A DNA stretch of 64,000 nucleotides from Tessaracoccus massiliensis (GCF_000826065.2 NZ_LN623543.1:908144-972143), one strand, 5' to 3'. Numbered from the stretch's first letter, positions 29,201-41,159 are shown. Numbers and translations: made by a program. Notes: generated by a model from the letters alone, not told the origin.

Positions 29201-31640
29201 TGTCCTTACCGGGGCCCCAGAACCAGCCGGGGGTCAGCTTCATATCCGCCTCGGACGGCCACCAGTGCATGTGCGTGGCGCGGCCGGCCTGGGTGACGTT
29301 GACGATCTGATCGTCGGAGCCGTAGCTCTGGTCGAAGTGACCGGAGCTCTGCACGTCCTCGATCTTGCCCTCGGGCTGCACCTCGCGGACGGGCACGACG
29401 GCCCACTCGTTGTTGCGGGCGTAGCCACCCTCGTTGCCGACCCAGCGGATGTCGCGACCGCCGACGGCGATCTGCGCCTTGGGCTGCAGCTTCTTGATGA
29501 GGTCGTAGTAGGCCACGTAGTCGAAGCGCTCGACGCCGGTGGTGTTGCCGCCTGCGCCGTCGAACCACACCTCGTCGACCTGGCCGTACTGGGTCAGCAC
29601 CTCGTAGAGCTGGTTGAGGAAGTACTGGCCATACTCGGTGGCCTCGTAGGTGTAGGTGGGCAGGTCGCCCGCGGCGACGGCGTCGGCACGGTCGTCACCC
29701 TCGACGAGGGTGGGGATGGTGCGGTCGATCTTCGGCGACCCGTTGGCGTAGATGCCCTCGATCTCGGCGTGCGAGTCAGCCGGCGACAGGTAGAGGCCCA
29801 CGCCCATGCCGTACTTGCGCGCGGCATCGGTGAACTCCTTGACCACGTCGCCCTTGCCGTCCTTCCACGGGGAGGAGGCGATGGAGTAATCGGTGTAGCG
29901 GGTGGGGTAGGACAGGAAGCCGTCGTGGTGCTTGACGGTGAGGACGGCCATCTTCATGCCGGCGTCGCGCATGTTCTTGACCCACGAATCGATGTCCGAG
30001 TTGGTGGGGTTGACCTTCTCTGCGGGGAACGTGCCGTGGCCCCACTCGACGTTCTCGAAGGTGTTGGGGCCGAAGTGGATGAAGCCGGTGTACTGCAGTT
30101 CCTGCCAGTCCAGCTGCTCCACCGTGGGGCGGACGGCGCTGGCCTTGGCGATGATGTCCTCGCGGCAGTCGGTGCGGTCGACGGGGACGAAGTTGGCGGT
30201 CTCGAAGGGGCCGCCGGTGCAGTCGGTCTCGACCGGGTCGAGCTGCTGGTAGACGAAAGCGGCGTTGGTGAAGGCGTCGTCCAGCGAGGCGAGACGGGCA
30301 CGCTGGATGGTGCCCGTGAAGCCGCGGGTAGCGCCCTGCGCGTTGACGTCGTTACCGAACGCGGCTGCGCCGGGGACGCTCTGGCGCGACAGCCCGGTGC
30401 CGGTGATGGTGGGGGCGGCCACGCCGTCGACCCAGAGGTGCATCTTGGCTCCGCCGTCGGCCTGGGGCTCGTAGGCGACGGAGATGACATGTGCCTCGCC
30501 GGCTGCGGGCAGCGCGGTGGTGGCGATGTGATCGGTCCACTCTCCGCCCGAATTGCTCGACCAGCCATAGCGCAGTTCGTTGTTCTGGTAGCGGACGAAG
30601 AGGTTGCCGCCCAGCGCGAACAGCGTGGTGAGGTTGGCCTGGGTGGCGCCCGGGGTGAACTCGAACTCGGCGACCAAGCCCTGGTCAAGGTCCTGCGCGG
30701 TGAACGGGTTCTCCGCGGGTACGAACTGGACGGCCTGCTGGCCGCCGGCGATGGTGGCCTGACCGCCGGAGACTGCGGCGCCGCCGCGGAGGGTGACCGC
30801 ACCGTCGGCGACTTCGCCCTCGGCTGCGGTGTACGTGCCGTCGGCCACGGTCCCGTCGAAGGAGACGTTCAGCAGGTCCGTGGTGAGTTCACGGGGCTGG
30901 TACTCGTAGTGGTTGCCAGCCTCTCCGTCGGTCTGGGCGACCCGGACGGCGTGCAGCGTGCCGGCGATGCCGCGTTCTGCGGCCTGGGGGTGCACGTCGT
31001 TGCCGAAGCCGAACATGTTGCTGGCGCCGTTGGCGATGGTCAGCGGCAGGGCGCCGGTCAGCGACGGGAGGGATTCGCCGTCGAGCATGATCTCGAGCGT
31101 GGTGCCTGCGGGTGCGTAGCGGTAGTGGATCGACAGCGCGTGCGGGCCCTCGCCGGTGGGCAGATCGGCTTCCTGGAAGTAGTCCTGCCAGGTGCCGCCG
31201 CTCTCGCCGGACCAGCCGTAGCGTAGCTTGCCGTTCTGGGCGCGGACGAACAGGTTGCCGCCGGCGGACACAATGGTGTCCAAGTTGTCGAGCGACGCGG
31301 CGCTGAAGCGGGTCTCCATGATGAAGCTCTGCGTGCCGGAGTCAAGCGCGAAGGTGTTGGGCAGGAAGCGGATGCCCTCGGCACCGCCGGCCAGGCCAAC
31401 GCCGCCGCCCTCAAGTTGGTCCTCTCCACCGGCGATGCGCTGCAGGACGCCGCGCTTAATCTCGTCGCCTTGGCCCGTGTAGTCGTCGGTGCCCACGAGG
31501 GAGCCGCCGAACTGCACGTCGAGCGCCTCGGTGACGGCCGCTTGCGCGAGTTGTGGTGAGGTGATGGTCATGGTGGCGGTGAGGGCCACAGCGAGCGCAG
31601 CTACCAGCGCCCTTCTGAACCCTACGAAACGCTTGCGCAT
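26244..31640 (-). CDS. Secreted GH29 alpha-L-fucosidase, multidomain, with shared C-terminal module
   Basis: Predicted to release alpha-fucose from mucin or Lewis-type glycans. The 1798 residues comprise a signal peptide (AQA near 32-34), two LamG/concanavalin-like domains (about 40-240 and 255-460), and the GH29 barrel (about 480-850) with nucleophile D694 in VWFDGAGG and HHDGFLSYPTRYTDYS. An F5/8 domain (about 860-1000) and a 105-residue segment resembling the front of a parallel beta-helix follow. Next come putative Ig, NEW3 and F5/8 domains, a further Ig-like domain, a long (D/E/V)PT repeat linker and the shared C-terminal module. The ATG at 31640 follows TAGGAGACCAG. The barrel sequence resembles the GH29-B (alpha-1,3/4) subgroup; this is an inference. 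Confidence 0.9.
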   Translation of the reverse strand: MRKRFVGFRRALVAALAVALTATMTITSPQLAQAAVTEALDVQFGGSLVGTDDYTGQGDEIKRGVLQRIAGGEDQLEGGGVGLAGGAEGIRFLPNTFALDSGTQSFIMETRFSAASLDNLDTIVSAGGNLFVRAQNGKLRYGWSGESGGTWQDYFQEADLPTGEGPHALSIHYRYAPAGTTLEIMLDGESLPSLTGALPLTIANGASNMFGFGNDVHPQAAERGIAGTLHAVRVAQTDGEAGNHYEYQPRELTTDLLNVSFDGTVADGTYTAAEGEVADGAVTLRGGAAVSGGQATIAGGQQAVQFVPAENPFTAQDLDQGLVAEFEFTPGATQANLTTLFALGGNLFVRYQNNELRYGWSSNSGGEWTDHIATTALPAAGEAHVISVAYEPQADGGAKMHLWVDGVAAPTITGTGLSRQSVPGAAAFGNDVNAQGATRGFTGTIQRARLASLDDAFTNAAFVYQQLDPVETDCTGGPFETANFVPVDRTDCREDIIAKASAVRPTVEQLDWQELQYTGFIHFGPNTFENVEWGHGTFPAEKVNPTNSDIDSWVKNMRDAGMKMAVLTVKHHDGFLSYPTRYTDYSIASSPWKDGKGDVVKEFTDAARKYGMGVGLYLSPADSHAEIEGIYANGSPKIDRTIPTLVEGDDRADAVAAGDLPTYTYEATEYGQYFLNQLYEVLTQYGQVDEVWFDGAGGNTTGVERFDYVAYYDLIKKLQPKAQIAVGGRDIRWVGNEGGYARNNEWAVVPVREVQPEGKIEDVQSSGHFDQSYGSDDQIVNVTQAGRATHMHWWPSEADMKLTPGWFWGPGKDTPKSGQALLDNHWDASVGRNSLLLLNVPPTTEGRFSESNVNAIMDFAALRRQAYGNDLALGRDVTVGTETTKAITDDNTRSSWVSDGGEDQTPIVVDLGSAQRVNRISISEDSLAHGQQIRSIKVEANVGGTWQQVATAQTVGVNRTWRLSTPVTAQEFRFTVQSARNTYAIANISLYQTLAKDPGLKSEIWIDCEAPTAGTGAQTSPLNSLEQLRTLDLAASATVFFKSGTSCDASTAQLWSYGTPEDPVVITTYDGKDMPTIGGEPAEAWFASYDEAQNLEVFVDPDVNRAPRITEPAAQSYIVDRDASLQILASDRDGDELTYSAAGLPAGLTIDADTGLISGQPTAIGSSEVTVTVNDGRGGEASATFTIDVTRAPLIELAEQPTTMALGTTQTITYTTNGLPADSVVVVDAPEGWVVSPSRQWAPTGDDTVTVTLRAPASGTSGEVTATVLTPSGEIGSVSAEIGLTNPAANVAISGVVAWDSAEPAEGGANGVVTAAIDGDPTTFWHTQWEDSNPAHPHFITIDLGSEQTIGSFTYVPRPKSQCGQSINPNGCNGQIVGYEIHSAIGTFGERTADELRQTSFEDPEDAEYTLIAEGSFDASNTDAKTVVFDEPVTTRYLKLVSTSSVTHANGTSQAWASAGEVMVAEPVDMADLEDVPLTDARVSVAPATVEQGGDVTVTAVGFEPGASVEITLGDETVTVTANEVGVATATLTVPEAQAAGTVEITATDGVATGTATLQVTLKPTVEPTVDPTVEPTDDPTVEPTVDPTVEPTVDPTVEPTVDPTVDPTVDPTVDPTVDPTVDPTDDPTDEPTVDPTVDPTEDPTTPPVKKYVRTAPYTMPGLHRNLNGRDWHTECEPYSQTERCRTDIWATIVVIEDGQFVRKDGWAFNNLTYLPFMTREAWGANPLANDGEWTASTDGRKWMTECDTARTGRDGCRSYAFVTVYKATAKPEGGYAFSQSNQWVFNNIVMFGGPELR
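26704..26950. repeat. Tandem repeat coding for the (V/D/E)PT linker of the fucosidase
   Basis: Eighteen-base units built from two 9-base halves (GTSGGNTCN type) repeat with few changes and code for alternating VDPT/VEPT/DDPT tetrads. Units are nearly identical in the middle of the block, so copy number is likely to change by slippage. The linker would be an extended, acidic, possibly glycosylated spacer. Confidence 0.85.
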
Positions 31641-31780
31641 CTGGTCTCCTATCCTGATCAACGATGATGCAGTCAGCATCCAGACTAAGGCCCGCTGTTA
31701 ACGGTGCCAACCATCCGTGCAGTCGGGCTGCGCGGTCGCTGAGGGACCCGCAACTGATCTGACGCCTCCGCCACAAGTAA

Positions 31781-31815
31781 CGTCCCCAGCACCTGCAATT
31801 CAGGTGCTGGGGACG
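31781..31815 (-). terminator. Terminator of the GH101-like gene
   Basis: A 15-base perfect stem (CGTCCCCAGCACCTG with its complement) and a 5-base loop. Its arm is almost the same as that of the terminator after the GH20 gene. Confidence 0.8.
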
Positions 31816-31875
31816 CTTCAGGGGTTTCGACACGCTGCGCGGCTCGTTCCTCGCCGGCAGCGGCTCAACCAGCGA

Positions 31876-34455
31876 CTACCGCTTCTCGGGGCCTCCGAAC
31901 ATCACGATGTTGTTGAACACCCACTCGTTCTTCTGCGAGAAGGTGTAGCCACCCTCGGCCTTCGGCGTCGCAGCGTAGACCGTGGTCATCGTGTACGAAC
32001 GGCAGGCGTCCCCACCGGTGGCGGGAGTCTTGCACTCCGTGCGCCACTGGCGACCGGCCGAGTCGAACAGACCGTTCGTCGTCGCGCCCAGGTCACCGAG
32101 CGGGTTGCCCTTCCACGACGCCTCGGTCATGTACGGCAGGTAGGTGAGGTTGTTGAACGCCCACCCACTCTTGCGCACGAACTGGCCGTTCTCGATCAGC
32201 ACCACCGTCGCCCAGATGTCGGTGCGGCAACGCTCGGTCTGCGAGTACGGCTCACACTTGGTCATCCAGTCGCGACCGTTGAGGCCCTTGTGCAGACCCG
32301 GCAGCGTGTACGGCGCCTGCGGCACGAACTTCTCCACCGCCGGCTTGGTGGCCGGAGGCGTGCTCGGCGGCTGGGTCGTCGCCGGAGGAGTCGTGGGCGG
32401 CGGGGTGGTGGGCGGGGTCGTCGAGTCCTTCGGCGCCACGGTGATCGTGAGGGTCGCCGAGGCCGAGGCGCCGGCGGCGTCCTTCGCGGTGACGGTCACG
32501 TGGTAGGTGCCGGCCTTCGTCGGGGTGCCGGTGATGGCACCGGTGCCCGCATTGATGGCGAGGCCAGCGTGGAGGCCGGTGGCCGAGTACGTCAGCTCGC
32601 CCTCCTCCGGATCCGTGGTCTGCACCTGGATGCTGACCGGGGTGCCCACCTTGGCGGCTGCGTCCTCGACCGTGAACTCGGCCGGCGGCAGGTTGCCCGC
32701 CGTCGGGGCCTCAGAGGTGGGGAACAGCACGTAGGCGGTGCCGGGCAGCGCCTGGATCGTGATGGCGCCGCTGGCGGCCTTGACCTCGCGGACGAGGGCG
32801 CGGCCCTGGTCCGTCAGGCTGAACTGCGTGAACGAGGTGTCCGCGGCGAACTCCTCCGTCAGCGTCCACGTGGTGGCGCCACCGGCAGGGTTGTAGTGGT
32901 AGAGGCGCTTGGGGCCCTCGTCGTTCCACTCCGAGCCGCCGTCGCACCAGGGCAGCAGGTAGGCGCCGTCCTTGGCGACGGTCACGTCGCCGTAGGTGAC
33001 CTCCGTGGCGGTGGCCACGGTGCCGTTGGCGAACTTCGCAGTGGTGGCGTCCCGGTCGGTCAGATCCGAGCGCTGCAGGAACTTGGCGGGCAGGTTGTTC
33101 TCCCACACGTTGGTGTAGAAGGCGTCGTCCCCGAAGTCCACGAACTGGGCGGCACCCAGGATGGGATCGTCGTTCCAGCCGTCGCGCGCCGCGTTGTAGA
33201 CGAAGCGGATGACGTCGGAATCCGCGCCGGTGTTGGCCAGCGGGTGCGTGGAGACCACCCAGCCCTGCTCCTGGAGCGCGGCGTTCAACTGCTGCTGCGC
33301 CGGGGTGTCCAGGGCCTGATCGAAGTAGAGGGTGTCCACGTTGACCGGGCCGTTGTCCCAGAGGCTCTGGAACGCGCCGGCGGTGGCGCCGGCCACTGCG
33401 ACGTCGTAGCCGAAGGTGGAGTTCAACGCCACGCCCGCGTCGGACATGGCCTCGAGGCCATCGGCGTCTGCGGTCACGCCCTCAAGAACGACCCTCTGGC
33501 CGAGGTTCTCGGTGGCTGCGGAGATGGCGGCGGTGTCGGCCTGGGCCTGGGCGAAGGAACCCGACGGGGCGCGCGCGATGACCTCGTTTGCCACCTCTTC
33601 GGCGCCGTTGCCCAGTGCGATGATGCTCTGCGCGGCCACACCGGCGTCCTGCCAGTCCACCGTGCCGTCGCCGTTCTCGTCTGCGACGACCTTCACCTCG
33701 ACGTAGGGCTCAGCACCGGCGACACCGGTCCAGGTGCCGGCCGAGACCGCACCCAACCGGTTGTGCCCCGAGGTGCGGATCTGGTGCTGCCACGTGCCGT
33801 TGGCGGCCGTGCCCACCGCGTTGGTGGCGAACGCGGCGGCCAGCGACGAGGTGTTGGCCAGCACCAGCGAAGAACCCTGCGCGGAGCCTGCGGTGCTGCC
33901 CGCGAGCTTCTGGAAGGTGTCTCCCCCGGCCTGGGTGCCTGCGGCCACGCGCGCCGTGGTCAGCTGCGCCGCCGCGTCGGTGGAGCCCAGCGTCACCAGG
34001 TCATGGTTCGGGATCTGGATGCTCTGGATGCGGGATTCGGGATCCACCAGATCGGTCAGTGTCAGCCGCAGCACCCGGTCCTCCACCTCGGCCAGGACGG
34101 TCAGGGTGACACCCGCGAGGTTGGGGAACGAGACCGCGTAGGTGGCGCTCTTCTGGCCGTGGCCGACGACGGCCTCTGCCACCGTCACGGTCTGGCTCTG
34201 CCCGTTGACGAGCATGGAGGTCAGCGGTCCGCCGATGCGCCCCGCGAGCTGCTCGTCGCCGAGGCGGTAGTCGACCACCTGGGGGAAGTCAGGGTGCAGG
34301 CGCACCTTGAAATCGTAATCCTGCAGTTCGATCGCCCCCGCGGGGATGACGACGGCCGGGTCGCCGTGCGCCACGTAGTTCGGGATGACGATCCCGCCCG
34401 CGGCGAGCGCCGAGGCGGCCACCACTGAGGCGATGCGGGTCTTCTTCGACACCAT
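31876..34455 (-). CDS. Secreted GH101-like protein, probably catalytically inactive, with shared C-terminal module
   Basis: Related to endo-alpha-N-acetylgalactosaminidases, which release Gal-GalNAc from mucin. The 859-residue protein has a signal sequence and a beta-sandwich region (about 40-250). The family-typical segment VVADENGDGTVDWQD lies at 257-271, then comes a shortened barrel with LYFDQ, where D379 fits the nucleophile. In the next strand GWVVSTHPL has H404 where GH101 enzymes have the acid/base Glu (GW-x-x-TEWG). The segment between LGQRVVLEG and LYFD is much shorter than usual and lacks the His/Trp-rich substrate loop. LPAKFLQ follows as in GH101. Then come a putative Ig domain, a PPTTPP linker and the module. 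The ATG follows GAAGGAAAG. It may bind rather than cut glycans. Confidence 0.75.
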   Translation of the reverse strand: MVSKKTRIASVVAASALAAGGIVIPNYVAHGDPAVVIPAGAIELQDYDFKVRLHPDFPQVVDYRLGDEQLAGRIGGPLTSMLVNGQSQTVTVAEAVVGHGQKSATYAVSFPNLAGVTLTVLAEVEDRVLRLTLTDLVDPESRIQSIQIPNHDLVTLGSTDAAAQLTTARVAAGTQAGGDTFQKLAGSTAGSAQGSSLVLANTSSLAAAFATNAVGTAANGTWQHQIRTSGHNRLGAVSAGTWTGVAGAEPYVEVKVVADENGDGTVDWQDAGVAAQSIIALGNGAEEVANEVIARAPSGSFAQAQADTAAISAATENLGQRVVLEGVTADADGLEAMSDAGVALNSTFGYDVAVAGATAGAFQSLWDNGPVNVDTLYFDQALDTPAQQQLNAALQEQGWVVSTHPLANTGADSDVIRFVYNAARDGWNDDPILGAAQFVDFGDDAFYTNVWENNLPAKFLQRSDLTDRDATTAKFANGTVATATEVTYGDVTVAKDGAYLLPWCDGGSEWNDEGPKRLYHYNPAGGATTWTLTEEFAADTSFTQFSLTDQGRALVREVKAASGAITIQALPGTAYVLFPTSEAPTAGNLPPAEFTVEDAAAKVGTPVSIQVQTTDPEEGELTYSATGLHAGLAINAGTGAITGTPTKAGTYHVTVTAKDAAGASASATLTITVAPKDSTTPPTTPPPTTPPATTQPPSTPPATKPAVEKFVPQAPYTLPGLHKGLNGRDWMTKCEPYSQTERCRTDIWATVVLIENGQFVRKSGWAFNNLTYLPYMTEASWKGNPLGDLGATTNGLFDSAGRQWRTECKTPATGGDACRSYTMTTVYAATPKAEGGYTFSQKNEWVFNNIVMFGGPEKR

Positions 34456-34500
34456 GGTCTTTCCTTCTCGTGTATTTGGCGTCATGTCAGTCATCGCCGA

Positions 34501-36804
34501 TCAGCGCCAGAACTCGATCTCGCGGACCACGAAGTGGCCTTGGCTGGCCTCGTGGGTGCCGTCTGCGCCCGTCTCGAGGCGCACGAACTTCGCGCTTGTC
34601 GGGCGGAAGTTGACGACCTGCGGGGTCTGGTTGGCGGAGCCGCCTGCGGCGTAGGTCTCGGTGGCCACGGTGGTCCAGTCGGTGCCGTCGTTCGAGGTCT
34701 TGATGTAGAGCGTCCTGGGCAGCTCATGGTCGCCACGGGCGATGAAGCGCACCTGGGCCACCGTCGTCGCGGCGGGCGCGTCGGCCTGGATCCAGTGCGG
34801 CGGCGGAGCGTGATCCGGCTCCGCAGTGGCGGACTTCCACTGGCTGTGCCAGAACGTCTCGGAGTCGCCGTCGAACGCGTGCTGAGGGCGTCCGCCGCGG
34901 CCGTTGCCGGACAGGTCAGTCGACGAGCTTGCCGTGAACGTCCACCCCGCGGTGGGGATGCGCCTCAGTTCGGCGGTTGGCACCCCGGCGGTCACCGAGG
35001 CGGTGGTCCTGGCCGTCCTGGCGTCGCAGCCGTCGTAGAGGTAGGCGGCGGTAGCCACCAGTTGCTGCGCGCCCCGTGCCGCGGCGGGCACCGTGACGTC
35101 GATGACGAACTCGCGGCTCTGCCCCGGGCGGATCGCGGCCCGGCTGCGCCGGGGAACCGTCACCGACCAGCCCTGCGGGGCCATCACGGCGAGCTCCACG
35201 CGGGTGTAGGGCCGGTCCGTGTGATTGTCGAAGCGCACGGTCACCGGCGTGGTGCCGCCCGCCAGCAGCGTCTGCGGTGGGTCGATCACCAGACCGCTGA
35301 CGCTCCACTTCGGACGGGGCAGCGCCGGATCCGTCCAGGAGTCCTTGATCGCGGCCAGCATCATCGCGGCGATCTCCGGCTGCTGCGCGGCGAGGTTGGT
35401 GCGCTCGCCGATGTCGGCGCTCAGGTCGTAGAGCTGGAAGTCCCACTGCGCGTCGGGAGCGGTGCGGTCCCGGCCCGGCGCGATGCGTACCGCCTTCCAG
35501 CGGCCCTTGCGTGCGGCCTCCGCCGCGTGGAGGACGCGGCCCTGCTCCTCGGCGTCTGCCCGCGGGGAGGGCCACGGGTCGAGGCGCCACCAGTACAGGT
35601 TGCGCTCCGGCAGCGGCCGGCGGTACTCGTGGGTGGCGGAGGCGTCGAACGTGTGGCGGATGGATCCGCCGTCGACGAACGGCGGCACGGGAGCGCCGGC
35701 GAGATCGGCCAGGGTGGGTAGCACGTCCCAGAACCCGAGTGGATCCGACACCTCGCTGCCCGAGATGGTGCCCGTGTAGCCGGGGGCCCAGACGATGGCC
35801 GGCGTGCGGATGCCGCCGTCGTAGAGGTTGCGCTTGTAGCCGCGCAGCGGGCCGTTGAGGTCCAGCGGCACGTCCGGATTGAGGCTGGGGTCGCCCTCCT
35901 CGTGCGGACCGTTGTCGCTGAGGAACAACAGCACCGTGTCGTCGGCGATGCCCAACTCCTCCAGCTTGGCCACCACCTGGCCCACATGCCCGTCCATCCT
36001 GGTGATCTGCGCCGCGTGCGCCTTCTCACCGGCACCCCACGGCTTGGTGGCGTACTCCCCCAGGTCCGGCACCTGCTGCGGGGAGTGCGGGATGTTGGTG
36101 GAGAGGAACAGCAGGAACGGGTGGTCCCTGTTCTCCTCGATGTAATCCAACGCAAGCTGATTGAAGAAGTCCGGCGCGTAGGTCCCCCGCGCGCCGCCCT
36201 GGTTGCCGGGCACGTCCACCTTGGTCTGGTTGTGCCACAGGTAGCTCGGGTAGTACTGGTGCGCGTGGATGTGGGTGAGGTAGCCGTAGAATTCCTGGAA
36301 ACCCTGCGGGTTGGGGTGACTGAAGTGCCCCGCGCTGTCCGGGGAGAAGCCCCACTTGCCGAAGAGCGCAGTCTTGTAGCCCTGCGCCTGCAGGAGGTGA
36401 GCGAACGTGACCTCGTCCGGGTTCAACGGGAAGTCCTCCACCTGACCGCGCTCGGGGTTCTGCCTGACCGTCGCGTGGCCGGCGTGCATGCCGGTGAGCA
36501 TCGTGCAGCGCGACGGGCCGCAGACGGCCGCACCGGCGTAGAAATCGGTGTAGCGCACGCCCTGAGCGGCGAGCCTGTCGAGCACGGGGGTCCTGATCTC
36601 CTTGTTGCCGAAGGAGCCGAGCGCGCCGTAGCCCAGGTCGTCGGCCAGCACGATCACGACGTTGGGTGAACGCCGGCCCTGCCGCGCCGCCTCGGCGCGC
36701 GTGGACCGCCATGCCCCGCCCGCGAAGGCCGCAGCACCCAACGCTCCCCCACCGGCGGCAAGGAACGCGCGCCTGTTGAACGCCTGCTCAGCCGAACCCA
36801 GCAT
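34501..36804 (-). CDS. Tat-exported sulfatase with C-terminal F5/8 domain
   Basis: Family S1 sulfatase, likely to remove sulfate from host glycans. The 767-residue protein begins with a twin-arginine signal (NRRAFLAAGGGALGAAAF at 10-27), then NVVIVLADDLGYG with the metal-binding Asp pair (54-55). The formylglycine motif is C95-G-P-S-R, so it needs a formylglycine-generating enzyme. The sulfatase domain runs to about 500, followed by a NEW3-like domain and an F5/8 (CBM32-like) domain to the end. The ATG at 36804 was chosen for AAGGAGGATCAG directly upstream; the frame stays open further up. It has no shared C-terminal module and no Pro-Thr linker, unlike its glycosidase neighbours. Confidence 0.92.
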   Translation of the reverse strand: MLGSAEQAFNRRAFLAAGGGALGAAAFAGGAWRSTRAEAARQGRRSPNVVIVLADDLGYGALGSFGNKEIRTPVLDRLAAQGVRYTDFYAGAAVCGPSRCTMLTGMHAGHATVRQNPERGQVEDFPLNPDEVTFAHLLQAQGYKTALFGKWGFSPDSAGHFSHPNPQGFQEFYGYLTHIHAHQYYPSYLWHNQTKVDVPGNQGGARGTYAPDFFNQLALDYIEENRDHPFLLFLSTNIPHSPQQVPDLGEYATKPWGAGEKAHAAQITRMDGHVGQVVAKLEELGIADDTVLLFLSDNGPHEEGDPSLNPDVPLDLNGPLRGYKRNLYDGGIRTPAIVWAPGYTGTISGSEVSDPLGFWDVLPTLADLAGAPVPPFVDGGSIRHTFDASATHEYRRPLPERNLYWWRLDPWPSPRADAEEQGRVLHAAEAARKGRWKAVRIAPGRDRTAPDAQWDFQLYDLSADIGERTNLAAQQPEIAAMMLAAIKDSWTDPALPRPKWSVSGLVIDPPQTLLAGGTTPVTVRFDNHTDRPYTRVELAVMAPQGWSVTVPRRSRAAIRPGQSREFVIDVTVPAAARGAQQLVATAAYLYDGCDARTARTTASVTAGVPTAELRRIPTAGWTFTASSSTDLSGNGRGGRPQHAFDGDSETFWHSQWKSATAEPDHAPPPHWIQADAPAATTVAQVRFIARGDHELPRTLYIKTSNDGTDWTTVATETYAAGGSANQTPQVVNFRPTSAKFVRLETGADGTHEASQGHFVVREIEFWR

Positions 36805-36960
36805 CTGATCCTCCTTGATACGACACCATCGTCTGGCCCATCCAACCACCGGCTCTCCACGGCGCCGATACCGGGCGGAGAAGTGCTCAACGTGCGAGCG
36901 CGGATGCCTTCGGTGGGGGCCGCGCCCAACCACTGCGGTGACGGCCACAGGCACGCCTGG

Positions 36961-37022
36961 CGGTTTCGACACCTCTCGCAGCTCGCGGGCTCAGCCAGCG
37001 CGGGGCCGCGACGCTCAGGGAC
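36961..37022. repeat. Dispersed intergenic repeat, copy R9
   Basis: Starts GGTTTCGACACC, has a core with CTCGCAGCTCGCGGGCTCAGCC and ends GACGCTCAGGGACC. It joins the GGTTTCGACAC form of the repeat to the GCTCAGGGACC form. It lies between the tuf terminator and the sulfatase start; the rest of this gap shows no gene. Confidence 0.55.
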
Positions 37023-37028
37023 CAGAAA

Positions 37029-37058
37029 GGGGCCGCGCAGCTTTCGCTGCGCGGCCCC
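37029..37058 (-). terminator. Terminator of tuf
   Basis: A 13-base perfect stem (GGGGCCGCGCAGC with its complement) with a TTTC loop, followed on the minus strand by TTTCTGG. Confidence 0.85.
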
Positions 37059-37081
37059 TCCGGTGGCTCAGTTGCGTCAGA

Positions 37082-38275
<1,194 letters not shown>

Positions 38276-38496
38276 GAGGGCTCCTTCTTGGATCTGCCAC
38301 GCGCTCTGCGCAGCTCGAGTTTCTGGTATCCCTGCATACGGACACAGGGAACTCATTCATTTTTGTGCAGTGAACGCCGATAGTCAAACTGCGACGGTCA
38401 CACTGATCGAACAGTCTAGCGCGAGTATGGCACACACAACTAACGGCCTTGCCAAAAGCTCACCTGGGAGCCGTGCCGGGCGTCCCGCCGGGAACG

Positions 38497-38946
38497 CTAC
38501 GGCAACCGCAGCATGGTGATGTGTTCGATGCCCGCCTCGTCGAACGTCTCCCCCACCGGCCGGAAGCCGAAACCTTCGTAGAGGCGCTGCACGTAGGTCT
38601 GGGAGTGCAGCACCATCGGCTCTGACCCGAGGCGTCCCACCGCGGCCGCGATCAGTTCCCTGGCCCAGCCCTTCCCCCGGCGGTCGTGGCGCACCGCGAC
38701 GCGTCCCAGCGCCCACGAGGCCCCGTACTCGGGCTGCGGCAGCCGCAGGGTGCGCAGGTAGGCGGCCGCTCCCCCGTCGTCGTGGATGGCGTAGTGCAGC
38801 GTGCCGGCCGCGCGGTCGTGCTCGTCGAAGTCCTGCACATCGGCACGCTGCTCCACGTAGAACACCTGGCTGCGCAGCACCGCGATGTCGAAGAACTCGT
38901 CCTTGTCGAGTTCGGTCCAGGTCTTGATCCGGATGTCGGGAATCAC
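38497..38946 (-). CDS. GNAT-family N-acetyltransferase (ElaA-like)
   Basis: Acetyl-CoA-dependent acyltransferase of unknown substrate. The 149 residues match ElaA proteins: an N-terminal WTELDKDEFFDIAVLRSQVF element and VEQRADVQDFDEHDR. The acetyl-CoA loop is RVAVRHDRRGKGWARELI, where the Q/RxxGxG/A pattern is visible, and a C-terminal YEGFGFRPVGETFDEAGIEH ends the fold. The GTG at 38946 is six bases after TAGAGT, so the gene is probably leaderless with its own promoter. It sits between fusA and tuf, which are normally adjacent in the str operon. Confidence 0.87.
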   Translation of the reverse strand: MIPDIRIKTWTELDKDEFFDIAVLRSQVFYVEQRADVQDFDEHDRAAGTLHYAIHDDGGAAAYLRTLRLPQPEYGASWALGRVAVRHDRRGKGWARELIAAAVGRLGSEPMVLHSQTYVQRLYEGFGFRPVGETFDEAGIEHITMLRLP

Positions 38947-38977
38947 ACCGGCACTCTAGCGCCGCGAACGAAAGAAA

Positions 38978-39003
38978 CGGCCGGGAGCGTTTGCTCCCGG
39001 CCG
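38978..39003 (-). terminator. Terminator after fusA
   Basis: An 11-base perfect stem (CGGCCGGGAGC with its complement) and a GTTT loop, followed on the minus strand by TTTCTTTC. It separates fusA from the acetyltransferase and tuf genes. Confidence 0.85.
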
Positions 39004-39027
39004 GTTCTGGTCACTCAGTGGTGAGGA

Positions 39028-41109
<2,082 letters not shown>

Positions 41110-41159
41110 AGTGCAGTCCTTCTTGATGTTCGAAGAGTCAAGTCTTGAGAGACGGTGAA

